Below are positions 34,716-46,252 of a stretch of DNA of 50,279 bases, piece after piece; position 1 is the stretch's first letter; every line of letters begins with the position of its first letter. Position numbers and translations under genes: made by a program. The stretch lies in NCBI GenBank assembly GCA_024220525.1, contig JAMYWO010000176.1, forward strand, positions 36,664 to 86,942. Direction: 5' to 3'. The DNA comes from Cochliopodium minus. Its lineage: Eukaryota > Discosea > Himatismenida > Cochliopodiidae. The notes under the pieces are model-generated. The model was not told the origin of the DNA. It was given only the letters and a program-made list of their open reading frames with translations, and ran no database searches.

Positions 34716-36788
34716 TTAATAAGAATACTTGATAATGATGTGTTGAAGAGGTTTGGGCAGTCTCAAATTGTTCGAAAGAAAAATTTTGGAAATTTTCAAA
34801 CACAACAGAAAAGAGAGAGTACTTTGTTTGAAGCTTTTATCAGTGTTTTTATGTTCACTTGTTGACCATTCCTTTCACATTTATAAATTAGAAAGAAAAT
34901 TGCATTTTAAAATCCAAAATAATATTGTTTTGAAAAGAAAAATTTAAAAATTACCATAAAGAGTTGATAGTTTTGAACTAATTTTAAACTATCAAATTCT
35001 AATTTGGTAGGAGAAATTCTTGGTTCTCCATCTCCTAATCCTAATTGTCCGCACATTCCTGATCCACAAACAAATATTTCCTTTTCCTCTTTTATTTTTC
35101 AAAAATAAATCAAGAAAAAATTTGAAAATTTAATTATTTTTGAAATCAAATGAAATATTTAAAAGAAATGACTTTAAAAATGTAATAAATGTTAAAAATT
35201 AATTAAAATGAATCTAAAATTATTACTGTTGACAAAAATGGAATGGTACAATCCAGTTGAAACGAAAGATATGTTTTCAAGATTTAGTTTAACAAAACCA
35301 TAAGAGTTAACTTTACTTCCCAATCCGAGTTGACCGTATTCATTATGACCAGTCACATAAAGTTCTCCCTTTCCTTCAAAAATTTATATTTAATTAAAAA
35401 TAATTAACAAAAAAAGTATTCATAAACAATTAATAATTTTTTAATATTATAAATTTAAAAAAATTCAAATGAATATTTAAAATGGAATAAAATTTTTTTA
35501 CTTGTCAAAATAAATGTTTGTTGAGATCCACAATGAATGGATGAAATGTCAGGAAACTGGTCAATAGTGTGCATTTCAAAGTTTTTTTCAGTTTCGCTCA
35601 CAAAACCTAATTGTCCTTTGCTATTTAGTCCAAAGCATCTCAAAATAGTTTTTCCCATTTCATTTTCTATTTCAAAAATAATTTATTTATAAAATGATTA
35701 ATAACAATATTTATTGGAATTATTTTAAATTTTTTATTTTGAAATTTTACTTGTCAAAATGTAAGAATGATCAACCCCACAACAAACAGAAATGATGTTT
35801 TTATCGGATATAAGCAGTTTAGGTTCGTTTATGGTTTTGATTTTTTCGGAAAATCCACATTGGCCATCTTCATTCGATCCCATCACCCAAACTTCTCCAT
35901 TATCTACAAAAAAAAAGACAATTTAAATTATTAATAAAAAAAAAAGTTCAGAAAACAACAAATAAATGAATAAAATTCGATAAACCTTTCAAAAATAAGC
36001 AATGCTTTAGCCCACAAGAAAAAGAAATGACATCTTCAATGGGTATTTCTTTGAAAGAAAGTTTTAAAAAGTTTAATGAAGCCCACGTACCATTAAAATA
36101 GATCTTCCCATCAACTTTCCAATAAAAATAAATAAAAATAATTCATGAAAAAAATTTTAAAATAAAAGAAAATTAATGAAATTACCTTTTTGTAAGAATG
36201 TAATATGTGTAGATGTACAAACTTTTTTTACATCGCTACAAATAAATGTAAAACTTTGGAAACTTTTATCTGTAATCCCTAATTGCATTTCTTCATTCAT
36301 TCCTAATTTATTTCACGAAATCAAAAGTTAATTTTTATACCTTCAAAAAAAGCTAAAAAAAGAATTACCACATCCATACAAATCTCCATTTTCTGTTTTA
36401 AAAATTTACAAAAAATTAATAAAATTGATGAGAAAGAATAATTAAAAATATAATTTAAAAATAAATCAAAAAATCATGAATTTCTTAAATTTAATTTAAA
36501 AATAAAATATTTTCGTTGTTTTACTTTCTAAATAAAATGATTGAGAATGTCCCAAAATGATTGATTTGATGTTTGGATTGTTCATTATTTTGGTTGGTTT
36601 CATTATATCATCTATGTCTCTAGTCCCACATTGTCCATGATTGTTATAACCAAACGAATAAACATCTCCATTTTCTATTTAATTTATTTAATAAAACAAT
36701 TTAAATTTTATTTAAAAATTATTCTTTTCTATGAACCTTTCGTAAAGATGTTGTGATGAGAAAAACAAGAACTTGATTCGATTATCAT
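34716..36788 (-). CDS. RCC1-repeat protein, tandem copy 1
   Basis: Exon order matches the neighbour copy at 37113-39336: a short first exon (MIIESSSCFSHHN), then about eight blade exons, then a C-terminal helix-like exon. Blades are visible as NGDVYSFGYNNHGQCG, GEVWVMGSNEDGQCG, TILRCFGLNSKGQLG, GELYVTGHNEYGQLG and EIFVCGSGMCGQLGLGDGEP. RCC1 repeats build a beta-propeller, used either as a Ran exchange factor or for other binding; nothing here decides. The last exon (EWSTSEHKNTDKSFKQ and on to LPKPLQHIIIKYSY) is shared only with copy 2. Nearly every blade lies on its own exon with phase-1 borders, which would allow blade-by-blade duplication. The copy is whole in my reading. Confidence 0.82.
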
Positions 36789-37112
36789 TTCTTTATTTTA
36801 AACAGTTTTGCTAATATAAATAATTAAATTCAATCAATTAAATTTTATAAACGAAAAAATAAAATAAAATATAAATATCCACAAAAAAATTTGAGATAAT
36901 CCCAATCATAAATGGATAGATAGATTCAAATTATAATTTCTTAAATTTTAAATTATTTAAATATTGTTTATTCAAAAATATTTGAGCACAAAAAATTTTA
37001 TTCTCTTTTTGAATTGATTGTTATATAATACCTTTTTTATGAATCTATTCGAATTTTCTGATTCTTTATCAATCAAAATTTAATCTCAATTTTTTTTTAT
37101 TTATTTTTTATT

Positions 37113-39336
37113 TCAAAAATGAGAATAAGAATACTTGATAATTATGTGTTGAAGAGGTTTGGGAACTCTTATTTTTTTCAAAAGGAAAGTTTTGGAAATT
37201 TTCATGCACAACAGAAAAGAGAGAGTGCTTTGTTTGAAGCTTTTATCAGTGTTTTTATGTTCACTTGTCGACCATTCCTTTCACATTTATAAATTAAAAA
37301 GAAAATTTCATTTTAAAATGTAAAATAATATTGTTTTGAAAAGAAAAATTTAAAAATTACCGTAAAGAGTTGATAGTTTTGAACTAATTTTAAACTATCA
37401 AATTCTAATTTGGTAGGAGAAATTCTTGGTTCTCCATCTCCTAATCCTAATTGTCCGCACATTCCTGATCCACAAACAAATATTTCCTTTTCCTCTTTTA
37501 TTTTTCAAAAATAAATCAAGAAAAAATTTGAAAATTTAATTATTTTTGAAATCAAATGAAATATTTAAAAGAAATGACTTTAAAAATGTAATAAATGTTA
37601 AAAATTAATTAAAATGAATCTAAAATTATTACTGTTGACAAAAATAGAATGGTACAATCCAGTCGAAACAAAAGATATGTTTTCAAGATTTAGTTTAACA
37701 AAACCATAAGAGTTAAATTTACTTCCCAATCCAAGCTGGCCGAATTCATTATGACCAGTCACATAAAGTTCTCCATTTCCTTCAAAAATTTATTTAATTA
37801 AAAATAATTAACAAAAAAAGTGTTCATAAACAATTAATAATTTTTTAATATTATAAATTTATGAAAATTAAATTAAAAATTGAAAATTAATATTTTTTTT
37901 ACTTGTCAAAATAAATGTTTGTTGAGCTCCACAATGAATGGATGAAATGTCAGGAAACTTATCAATAGTGTGCATTTCAAAGTTTTTTTCAGTTTCACTC
38001 ACAAAACCTAATTGTCCTTTGCTATTTTGTCCAAAGCATCTCAAAATAGTTTTTCCCATTTCATTTTCTATTTCAAAAATAATTAATAAAATAATTATTA
38101 AAAAATGTTTCTTAAAAAAGATAAATATTAATTATTTTTAATTTTTAATTTTAAACTATTTTTTTTATTTTGAATTTTTTTTTGAAATTTTTTATTTTGA
38201 AATTTTACTTGTCAAAATGTAAGAATGATCAACCCCACAACAAACAGAAATGATGTTTTTATCGGTTATAAGTAGTTTGGGTTCTTTTATGATTTTGATT
38301 TTTTCAGAAAGTCCACATTGGCCATCTTCATTTGATCCCATCACCCAAACCTCTCCATTATCTACAAAAAAAAAAGACAATTTAAATTATTAATAAAAAA
38401 AAAAGGTTCAGAAAACAACAAATAAAATGAATAAAATTCGATAAACCTTTCAAAAATAAGCAATGTTCATTCCCACAAGAAAAAGAAATAACATCTTCAA
38501 TGTATATTTCTTTGAAAGAGAGATTCAAAAAGTTTAATGAAGCCCAAGTACCATTAAAATAGATCTTCCCATCAACTTTCCAATAAAAATAATTCATGAA
38601 AATAAATAAATTAAACAATAATAAAATTTAAATAAAAGAAAATTAATAAAATTACCTTTTTGTAAGAATGTAAGACTTGTAGATGCACAAACTTTTTTTA
38701 CATCGCTACAAATAAATGTAAAGCTAAGAATTTCATCTGTAATTCCTAATTGATGTTGATCGTTCGTTCCTAATTAAATTTATTATTTTTAATTTTCATT
38801 ATTTTTTAATCTTTCAAAGAATATTTACCACATCCATACAAATCTCCATTTTCTTTTTTAAATTTTACAAAAAAATAAAAATTAAAACAATGAAACGAGA
38901 AAAAAATTAGCAAATGAGAAATAAAATAATAAATATTTGATCAATAAAAATGTAATAATAAATTAAAAATTAAAAAATCAAATAAATTAAAAAATATTAA
39001 CCAAAAAAATCAAAATTAAAATCGCAAACTCATTATAAAAATAAATAATAAAAAAAAAAATTTGTTGTTTTACTTTCTAAATAAAAAGAATGAGAATCTC
39101 CCAAAACTATTGATTTGATATTTGGGTTGTTCATTATTTTGGTTGGTTTCATTATTTGTCTGGTTTTTCTATCACCACATTGTCCCCTGTCGTTATAACC
39201 AAACGAATAAACATCTCCATTTTCTATTTAATTTATTTAATAAACAATTTAAATTTGATTTAAAAATTATTCTTTTATTTGAACCTTTCATGAAGATATT
39301 GTGATGAGAAAAACAAGAACTTGATTCGATTATCAT
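37113..39336 (-). CDS. RCC1-repeat protein, tandem copy 2
   Basis: Ten exons: 39336-39285, 39223-39074, 38852-38829, 38769-38656, 38575-38447, 38361-38209, 38067-37903, 37779-37633, 37494-37361 and 37277-37113; 1233 nt, 410 aa, all phases closed. Inner exons have phase-1 borders and each carries a blade or half blade (NGDVYSFGYNDRGQCG, GTNDQHQLGI, VDGKIYFNGTW, NGEVWVMGSNEDGQCG, TILRCFGQNSKGQLG, NGELYVTGHNEFGQLG, EIFVCGSGMCGQLG). The C-terminus is longer than in copy 1 by a few residues (KYSYSHF). It stands 324 bp upstream of copy 1 on the same strand, and introns are also conserved, so the duplication is recent. Confidence 0.85.
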
Positions 39337-39829
39337 TTCTTAATTTTAAATTTTAAACAGTTTTGTTAATACAATAAATTAAATTCATTTTTATTTTTAT
39401 TTTATAAAGGAATATATAAATATCTTCCAACAAAAAATTTGATTAATGAATGGATAGATTTAAATTCTTATTCAAAAATTTTTGAATATTGAACAATTAA
39501 AATTTATTTCTTCAATTTTCTTGAGAAAATAAATATTAAATTCTCCTTTTGATTGATGAATAATTACCTCTTTTTTTTTGATGAATCTAGATTCTATTCG
39601 AATTATTAATCTCAAGAAATTATCTCTAATTTTTTTTATTTTAATTTTTATTTTTTTTATTTTATTTTTTATTTCAAATAGAAAATAATTTTACCCGAGA
39701 AGATACAAAATACAAATAGTCGACAATTTTAAAAAAATTCACAAAGATAATTATTGTTCATTTTTAATATGAAGAAAAAAAAAAAGAAAAAAGAAATGTC
39801 ATTTAACAAAACGAAACAAATTTAAAAAA
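39337..39829. other. Intergenic, nothing recognised
   Basis: About 490 bp of AT-rich spacer with T and A runs, upstream of RCC1 copy 2 and downstream of the RING/TRAF-like gene. No open frame or RNA structure stood out. Confidence 0.5.
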
Positions 39830-40875
39830 TTATTTATATCTTCCATTATTTTTTTCGTTTTCTTCTTGTTGGATTATCTTTAGTTCATCCTCCCAATCAA
39901 AATCAAAATTATTTGTTCTCTTGCCGCCTTTTTTAGACTTATTTGCATTGTGAATACTTAAAGGTGGATCTTCTTTATTCTTTCTATCCAATAAATTTTT
40001 CAGTTTAAAATTTTCTTTGACAGTTTGTGAATAGAGAGTTCTTGATTTCTCCTCTTTAGTTTTTAATGAAATAAATTCTTCTGAAAAAACTTTGTTTTGT
40101 TTCTCTAAAATTGAAACTTTTTTTTCAAGTTGTGACTTTGAGTTTCGTGCTTGTTCGAGATCATTTTTTAATTTATTAGCCATTTTGACAGAATCCTTTA
40201 TTTTCATTAGAAATTCTTCTTTCTCTTTTAATTTTGCTAAAATAAAAATATATTTAAATACAAATTTTCCACTATCTTAATTAATGGTTATTTACATTCA
40301 TTAATTTTTAATTGACTTTGTAAAGTTTCTATTTTGTTTTCCAGTTCTAACTTTTCTAGATCAAACATCTTTTTTGTTTCTAAAAACAAAAAAAAGGTAA
40401 GAAAAAAAGAAAATCGAAATAAATTTAGAAATCTGCTTTTTTTACCAGAAATATCATTTTGTTGCTTGGAAATTATCATTTTCATCTCATTCATTTTAAT
40501 GTTGAGATATAAAGTACATGTTAATTGATGCATTTCTACTATCGATGATAAATCATAGTAATCACATCCTATACATTTTTTGCTGTGTGATTTCAAATCT
40601 TGTTGATGATTGTTAATGTCCGCATATTTGAATTGTACGTAACATAATTTGCAATTCACTATCAATTCTTTGATCTTTTGTTCTATAAATTTGTTATCAT
40701 TTAATTCGCATTCCTTACATTCGGGACAGATATTATCTTTGGAGCTATTATAACAAGAAGAACATAAGGTGATGCTGCAAAAATTGCAAATTTTGGGAGA
40801 TACGAATATATTCTTGCATTTGCAAATATGATTAGATTTGATCTCTTTGATCTCAAAGATTTCAGGCAAATTCAT
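39830..40875 (-). CDS. RING/TRAF-type zinc-finger coiled-coil protein
   Basis: Three exons: 40875-40446, 40379-40296 and 40236-39830; 921 nt, 306 aa. The first ~115 residues are Cys/His-rich with paired cysteines: HICKCKN, PKICNFCSITLCSSCYNSSK, ICPECKEC, then VNCKLCYVQFKY, HSKKCIGCDYY and HQLTC. The layout suggests a RING-like finger followed by one or two TRAF-type fingers. From about residue 125 the protein is a continuous coiled coil (KLELENKIETLQSQLKI, NKLKNDLEQARNSKSQLEKK). A basic/acidic end (KSKKGGKRTNN, FDWEDELKII) closes it. Proteins of this build are ubiquitin ligases or signalling adaptors; no MATH domain is present, so it is not a full TRAF. Partner and substrate are unknown. Confidence 0.75.
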
Positions 40876-41053
40876 TTTCGATTTTTTTATTAAAATTTTT
40901 ATAAAGTCATATTTGTGGTAAAAAAAACTTGGGCATATTGATGGAAAAAAATTAATCCAAAACCATCCATTATTAATTAGCAGTTGAATTAAATTAATTT
41001 TTGAAATTAATTAATTAATAAAAAATTTCAAGAATGATTTTCAAAAACACTTT

Positions 41054-42184
41054 TTAATTTAAAACATCATTTTCACCACCCTCGACTTTTTCTTGAGCTT
41101 CGGTCTCCAACTTTTTCTTCTTCATGTCCAACTGAATTTCTTCAATGGTTCTCCTGTCCCTTTTCTTGGGGTTGAGAACAATTAAATCGTCATCATTAAA
41201 AACTGGTTTCTCTTCTTTTTTCTTTTTTCTTTTTTCTTTTTGGAGAAGTTGATTTTTTCGTTCTAAAATCAAAATAAAAAAATAAAAAAATGAATTTAAA
41301 AGAAAATTAAAAGAATTAAAAAAATATAATGTATTAAAAAATATTAACCTTGATCTAATTTTTCCATTCTCCTTTTTTCTGCTTCTTCTTTTTCTTTTTT
41401 CTTATTTTCTATTTCTTCATCTGTATAATTTAAATTGAACTTTAAAGACATTCTCTCTAGTTCTTCATCTGAGGGAACAAACTCTTTTTTGTAGATCAAC
41501 ATGAACTTTGTTGCTTCCTCCGCGCCAAAAGTGTGAGATACGAAATCATTTTTTTCGGCTGCTTGATGCACAACAAGCCTGAAAACTCTTTATTTTGTTA
41601 TGATGAATTTTTAATTATTTGAGATTATGTTGAGATATTAAGATGGAATTAATGTTTAAATAGTTACATTTAACATAATGAATTCTTTTTTTTTTTATAT
41701 TTTATTAATGTTATTCTGACATTTTTCAATAATTTTTGTTTTATAATTAATTGTTGTAATAATTATTTAATGGATAGATGTAATCCAGATCGGACAACAA
41801 TATAATTCCAATTCATAATCAATTTTAATTAATGATTTTTATTTGAAAGGAAAATTATGTAAATAATATTTTGATAAGAAAAATAATAATATTTGTTTTT
41901 TTTGAACCTTATTATATTTGGATATTTCATCATTTTGTCATTTGAATTTTTGAAATTTTCCATATGCTTCTCAACTTTTATTTTGAAATCTTCAATAGTC
42001 TTTTTTTCTTTCTCCATTCTCTTTTTCTCCTCTTCCATTGCAACTTTACATCATTTGAAGATTAAACGTATTAAAACCAAATATAATTTTTTTTTATTTT
42101 TTTTTTATTTGTTAGCTCACTTTTTTGTTTTGGATCAATTTGTCTATCTTTGGAGATGCTCTTTAATATATCCTTCAATGACAT
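41054..42184 (-). CDS. SPAG7-like R3H-domain protein
   Basis: Four exons: 42184-42121, 42043-41908, 41578-41349 and 41262-41054; 639 nt, 212 aa (human SPAG7 227). After a Lys/Glu-rich helix comes an R3H-type domain in which VVHQAAEKNDFVSHTFGAEE and KFMLIYKKEFVPSDEELERM correspond to [20 protein letters not shown] and YVMIFKKEFAPSDEELD of human SPAG7. The C-terminal NPKKRDRRTIEEIQLDMKKK matches the NKRDTRSIEEAMNEIRAKK end of that protein. R3H domains bind single-stranded nucleic acid; the molecular role of SPAG7 is poorly known. The 329-nt intron 2 is long for this region. The gene is divergent from SNW1. Confidence 0.85.
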
Positions 42185-42749
42185 TATATGTGGAAGTGTA
42201 TTTTAAAGGTGTTAGTTTGAATTTGTGATTTTTTTTATTTAATAATATTTATTTTGATAAAATAAAAAAATGAAGAGCTTCCAATGAATAATTGGATGTG
42301 ATTGAAATATACATTTGATTGAAATATACATAGGAAAGTTTGTCATCTTCTTTTCTTTCATAAATTCTTATTGTGCAAATAATTAATTGATCCTTTGTGG
42401 AAATATCACCCAAATTCCTTCAAAATCCAGATTTAACAATTTACTTTTCGAAAAATATACTGATCATTCGAATATGTTTGATTAAATTTTCAGTTAAATA
42501 TATTCATCACATTAAAATTTCAGAAATCTTTCAAATAAAATGAAATCTTCTTTATCCATTCAAAATTGGGATACAATATTTCTCCTCTTTTTTCTTTTTT
42601 TTTTGATAGTTGTTGAAAAGAAAAGTATTTAAAAATTCCTTTCACCAATAAAAAAAAATAAAAAAAATTGATAACAATAGGTGAGAAAGATTGATGAATA
42701 ATCTTGTAAAGTAAATTTTTTAAAATTATAAAATAAAACACTAATAACA
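42185..42749. other. Divergent spacer between the SPAG7-like gene and SNW1
   Basis: About 565 bp, AT-rich, with a near-duplicated short phrase at 42295-42335 (TTGAAATATACAT occurs twice). No coding frame is convincing. It should hold both promoters. Confidence 0.5.
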
Positions 42750-44501
42750 ATGATAATGTTCAGATCTATGCCACAACCCATAAGGGTTGAACCTCAAATT
42801 GTAACAAATAATAAAGATTTGAGCTCAAATATAAAAACGATAAGTAAATTTGTAAATATACCAGAATATGGACAAAGAAAAGGATGGACACCAAGAAAAT
42901 TAGAAGATTTTGGAGATGGAGGAGCATTTCCAGAAATACATGTAGCACAATATCCAATGAATATGGGAAGATCCTCAAAAACACAAAACAATCAATTAGC
43001 ATTGAAGATGGATTCAAATGGCAAAGTGAGATACGACGATATAGTCAAACAAAATATAGGAGACAAGATAGTGTATTCCTCTGCACAAGATCTGGTTCCA
43101 TTGAAGGAATTGCAAGATAAAATGCCTGAGAGACCAGATGAAGAGACAGTGGAAGAAACTACTGAGAGAACAAGAAAGGCTTTGGAGAGAATAGTGGATG
43201 GAAAAATAAAAACGACGAGTGTGAAACATGTAGAAGGAACAAATAAAGAATCAGAATATATCAGATATACACCTAATCAAAGAGGAACCATCAAGCCACA
43301 AACAAAAATAATCAGAATGGTGGAGAAATCCATTGATCCTTTGGAACCTCCCAAATTCAAGCATAAACGTGTTCCTAATGGTCCTGGTTCTCCTCCTGTG
43401 CCTATCATGCATTCCCCTCCTCGTAAGTTGACAAAGGAAGAAAGAGACGAGTGGAATATACCTCCATCCATCTCCAATTGGAAGAATCCAGGAGGATTCA
43501 CCATCCCATTGGATAAGAGACTTGCATCTGATGGAAGAGGACTGCAAGATAATCAAATCAACGAGAATTTCGCCAAATTTGCAGAATCTCTTTACGTTGC
43601 AGAGAGAAATGCTCGTGATGAGGTTCGTAGAAGATCTGAATTGAGAAAGGAGATGCAAAATCAGAAAAAGAAACAAAAAGAGGAGAATATCCGTAATCTT
43701 GCTCGTGAGACACGTAAGGATAGGAGCAAATTGATGGAGGATAGACGTGATGATCACAGTGAGGAGGAGGATGATGAGAATGAGCCTGAGAGGGAGAATA
43801 AACCTTCCATCAGAGATTATAATAGTGAGGAGGAGGATGAAGAGGAGGATAGACAAAAGATAATTGAGAGGGAGAAGATGAGAAAGGAGATTTTGAGGGA
43901 GAAAGATAGGGAGAGGAGATTGAAGAAGGCGGGCAAGTTTAATACGTTAGAGGATCGTGATATCTCTGAGAAGATCGCTTTGGGCGAGAATGTTCGCAAT
44001 TCTGAGGAATCCATGTTCGATCAACGTCTCTTCAATCAGGTCGGCGGGATGGGATCTGGCTTTGGGAACGATGATGAGCACAACATCTACGAAAAGCCTC
44101 TCTTTGAAGGAACTTCATCAGGTACCCTCTACAAACCTAAACATGTCGATTTGGATGACAACAATGACAACGATACTTCTAAATCTTCAAAGCCTAATCG
44201 TGGTTTTTCTGGCACTTCTGAACAAGATGAGCAAGGTTCTTCTTCTTATCGTAGTGGACCTGTTCAGTTTGAACGTGAACGTGATGAGGATCAGTTCGGT
44301 ATTGAGAAGTTTTTGAGTGAGGCCAAGAACTCCACCAAGAAGGCTTATGGCAACATCGGCAAGAGCGGTTCTATGAGTGTCAGTGGCAGTGGCAATCGTG
44401 ACACTTATGAGGATGATCGTCATTCTTCCAACAAAAGAAAGGAAGTCAACTTTGATAAATCCTCTTCTAGAGATAACAAAAACAAAAAAAATAAAAAATG
44501 A
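42750..44501 (+). CDS. SNW1/SKIP spliceosomal protein
   Basis: A single open frame of 583 aa (human SNW1 536, yeast Prp45 379). Family marks run in order: the N-terminal IPEYGQRKGWTPRKLEDFGD with GGAFPEIHVAQYP, the SNW domain with IPPSISNWKNPGGFTIPLDK and RLASDGRGLQDNQINENFAK, FAESLYVAERNARDEVRRRS, then a charged helix and a disordered Ser/Asn/Lys-rich end. SNW1 joins the activated spliceosome with Prp19-complex proteins and also acts as a transcription co-regulator. It is the only long gene here without introns, and its codons are somewhat richer in G and C than those of its neighbours. The ATG at 42750 is followed by a second at 42756; either could be used. Confidence 0.95.
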   Translation: MIMFRSMPQPIRVEPQIVTNNKDLSSNIKTISKFVNIPEYGQRKGWTPRKLEDFGDGGAFPEIHVAQYPMNMGRSSKTQNNQLALKMDSNGKVRYDDIVKQNIGDKIVYSSAQDLVPLKELQDKMPERPDEETVEETTERTRKALERIVDGKIKTTSVKHVEGTNKESEYIRYTPNQRGTIKPQTKIIRMVEKSIDPLEPPKFKHKRVPNGPGSPPVPIMHSPPRKLTKEERDEWNIPPSISNWKNPGGFTIPLDKRLASDGRGLQDNQINENFAKFAESLYVAERNARDEVRRRSELRKEMQNQKKKQKEENIRNLARETRKDRSKLMEDRRDDHSEEEDDENEPERENKPSIRDYNSEEEDEEEDRQKIIEREKMRKEILREKDRERRLKKAGKFNTLEDRDISEKIALGENVRNSEESMFDQRLFNQVGGMGSGFGNDDEHNIYEKPLFEGTSSGTLYKPKHVDLDDNNDNDTSKSSKPNRGFSGTSEQDEQGSSSYRSGPVQFERERDEDQFGIEKFLSEAKNSTKKAYGNIGKSGSMSVSGSGNRDTYEDDRHSSNKRKEVNFDKSSSRDNKNKKNKK

Positions 44502-44658
44502 GCAAATAAACCAAAGAAAGAAAAAGCGCTTTTTTTCGTTTTTTTTTTCTTCTTTTCAAAATTAAATGATTATTTATGTTTCATAAATTAATTTTTTTAT
44601 TTTTTTTTTATTTATTTTGAACAAAATCACTTTCTTATTCTTTTTTCTCTTTCTCTTT

Positions 44659-45095
44659 TTAATTTTGCTCTTTTATTATTGCTACTGTTATATCTTCTTT
44701 ATCTTGTATCAATACCACATTCTTTTCTGTCTCTAAACTTATTGTGAAATTTTTATTTTTTTCAAGTGATGATGCGAAATGAGATAATGCTTTAACATTT
44801 CCAGATATTGATGATTTCCCCAATCCATCAACTATATTTTTATATATTTTGGTTTATATTAAATTTTTATACCTAATACATTGTTCATATTAAGAAATAA
44901 AACCTCCTAATGATAAACCATTTGCATCAGATATTACTATCCCTTTTACTTTATCTTGAGATATCCTAATTATTTATGAAATATAACATTATGAAAAGGG
45001 GATGATAAAAATTATTGATATTGGTTCCAAATATTGTATAAATTGATTTGAATTTCCTACATATTCTTCATTAATTCAAGTAGATGTGTTTCCAT
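44659..45095 (-). CDS. LAMTOR5 (Ragulator subunit, HBXIP)
   Basis: Three exons: 45095-45061, 44965-44904 and 44831-44659; 270 nt, 89 aa, matching the usual ~91 aa. The reading METHLLELMKNMISQDKVKG, then IVISDANGLSLGGVDGLGKS, aligns with human LAMTOR5 ([20 protein letters not shown]). The end VVLIQDKEDITVAIIKEQN matches its NIMIQKHDGITVAVHK. The product is a small roadblock/longin-type fold, one subunit of the pentameric Ragulator that anchors Rag GTPases and TORC1 on the lysosome. The middle part (NVKALSHFASSLEKN) replaces the helix after the GLNLG turn. It lies between convergent SNW1 and the minus-strand Ras gene. Confidence 0.88.
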
Positions 45096-45396
45096 TTTAT
45101 TATCAAAAAAAGAGTTCTTTCAATTTTTTTAAATTTAATCATCTCTTTTGTAACATTCTTTCCCAATAACCAAATTAGCTTTCAGTTTTTTGAAGAATAG
45201 GTTCCTGCCTAACAAAAACTTAACAAACTTTTTTTCAAAAAGTTTAAATCTTGATTAAGTTCTTATTGTTTGTTGAAAATAAGATTGTGAAGCTAAACTT
45301 TTGATTAAATTGGATTTTTTGTTTTGTTTTTGAAAAAAATAATTTAATAAAACTTTGTTTTTATACAAATACTTTACAAAAATAAAAAAAAATTTT

Positions 45397-46252
45397 TTAA
45401 AGAATAGAGCACTTTTCCTTTTTCTTTTGGGTCTTAGGACTTTTCTGCTTCCTGATAGTACGGACCAAATCAAAAAAGGGTTCTTCCACATTGACGCGGG
45501 TCTTTGCGGAGCTTTCAAAAAAATGGATTCCGTGTTTTTTGGAGAATTCATTTCCTTCTTCAATTCCGATTTCTCTTTTATCGTCCAAATCTACTTTATT
45601 TCCGACCAAAGCCATTGGGACTTGATCCAAATCGCATTTTACTTTTTTAATATGCTCAATAAAGTTGGTAACTTGTTGGAATGATATTCTGTTAATGATA
45701 CTGTACATCACTATAAATCCTTCGCAATCTCTCACCCATTGATCTCTCAATGCAGCAAATTCTGATTTTTTTTTTTTGGATTTTTGAATTTATCAGTTAA
45801 TTAATCGGATGAGGAAAAGGTGAATGAAGAAGAATTCAAATGATATAAATTAATTATTTAATTTTATTTGAAGAAATCTCCAAATATTTTTTATTTTATT
45901 TTTAACACTGTTTCTATGTTTCTTTATTTGATAGATTATGATTATTGTTTACCTTCTTGTCCTGCTGTATCTAATATTTCCAATCTGCTTGTGATTCCAT
46001 CTACATTTGCTATTTTTGAGTAGGAATCTTCTATTGTTGGATCATACAACTCAATGAATTGATCTAAAAAAGAAAATAAGATATCATATGAAATATAGGA
46101 GTAATTCTTACTTGAACAATATTGTATGGTGCTATAATTTTTTTAAAAAAGGAAATTGAGATTTAATTTTAAATAAAAAAAGAAAAGAAAGTCTACAATG
46201 AAGTTTTTCCAACTGCTCCATCTCCCATTACTGCTATTTTAATTGAGGTCAT
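45397..46252 (-). CDS. Ras-family small GTPase
   Basis: Four exons: 46252-46197, 46131-46112 (20 nt), 46063-45953 and 45761-45397; 552 nt, 183 aa. G-box motifs: P-loop GDGAVGKT, effector region YDPTIEDSY as in Ras/Rap, switch [24 protein letters not shown], and ESSAK. The C-terminus is a Lys-rich stretch with a CAAX box CSIL, whose final Leu favours geranylgeranylation. The effector loop places it in the Ras/Rap group rather than Rho or Rab, though the P-loop GDGAVGKT is the form usual in Rho/Rac (Ras has GAGGVGKS). It should cycle between GTP and GDP at the plasma membrane. The start is the ATG giving [10 protein letters not shown], the normal spacing to the P-loop; an upstream in-frame ATG (46381) would add an unlikely Lys/Asn-rich leader. 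Confidence 0.93.

Larger units (their letters stand above)
34716..39336 (-). repeat. Tandem duplication of an RCC1 gene (~2.4-kb unit)
   Basis: Two head-to-tail units with an offset of about 2.4 kb. Introns align as well as exons. The 3' halves (34930-35660 and 37340-38070) are almost identical, including long intron stretches. The 5' halves (36180-36790 and 38640-39336) carry many substitutions and small gaps. Confidence 0.85.

Noticed and set aside
43251-43856. 201-codon open frame antisense to SNW1
   Set aside because: Composition mirrors the charged SNW1 helix (Leu/Ile-rich) and SNW1 is unambiguous on the other strand.
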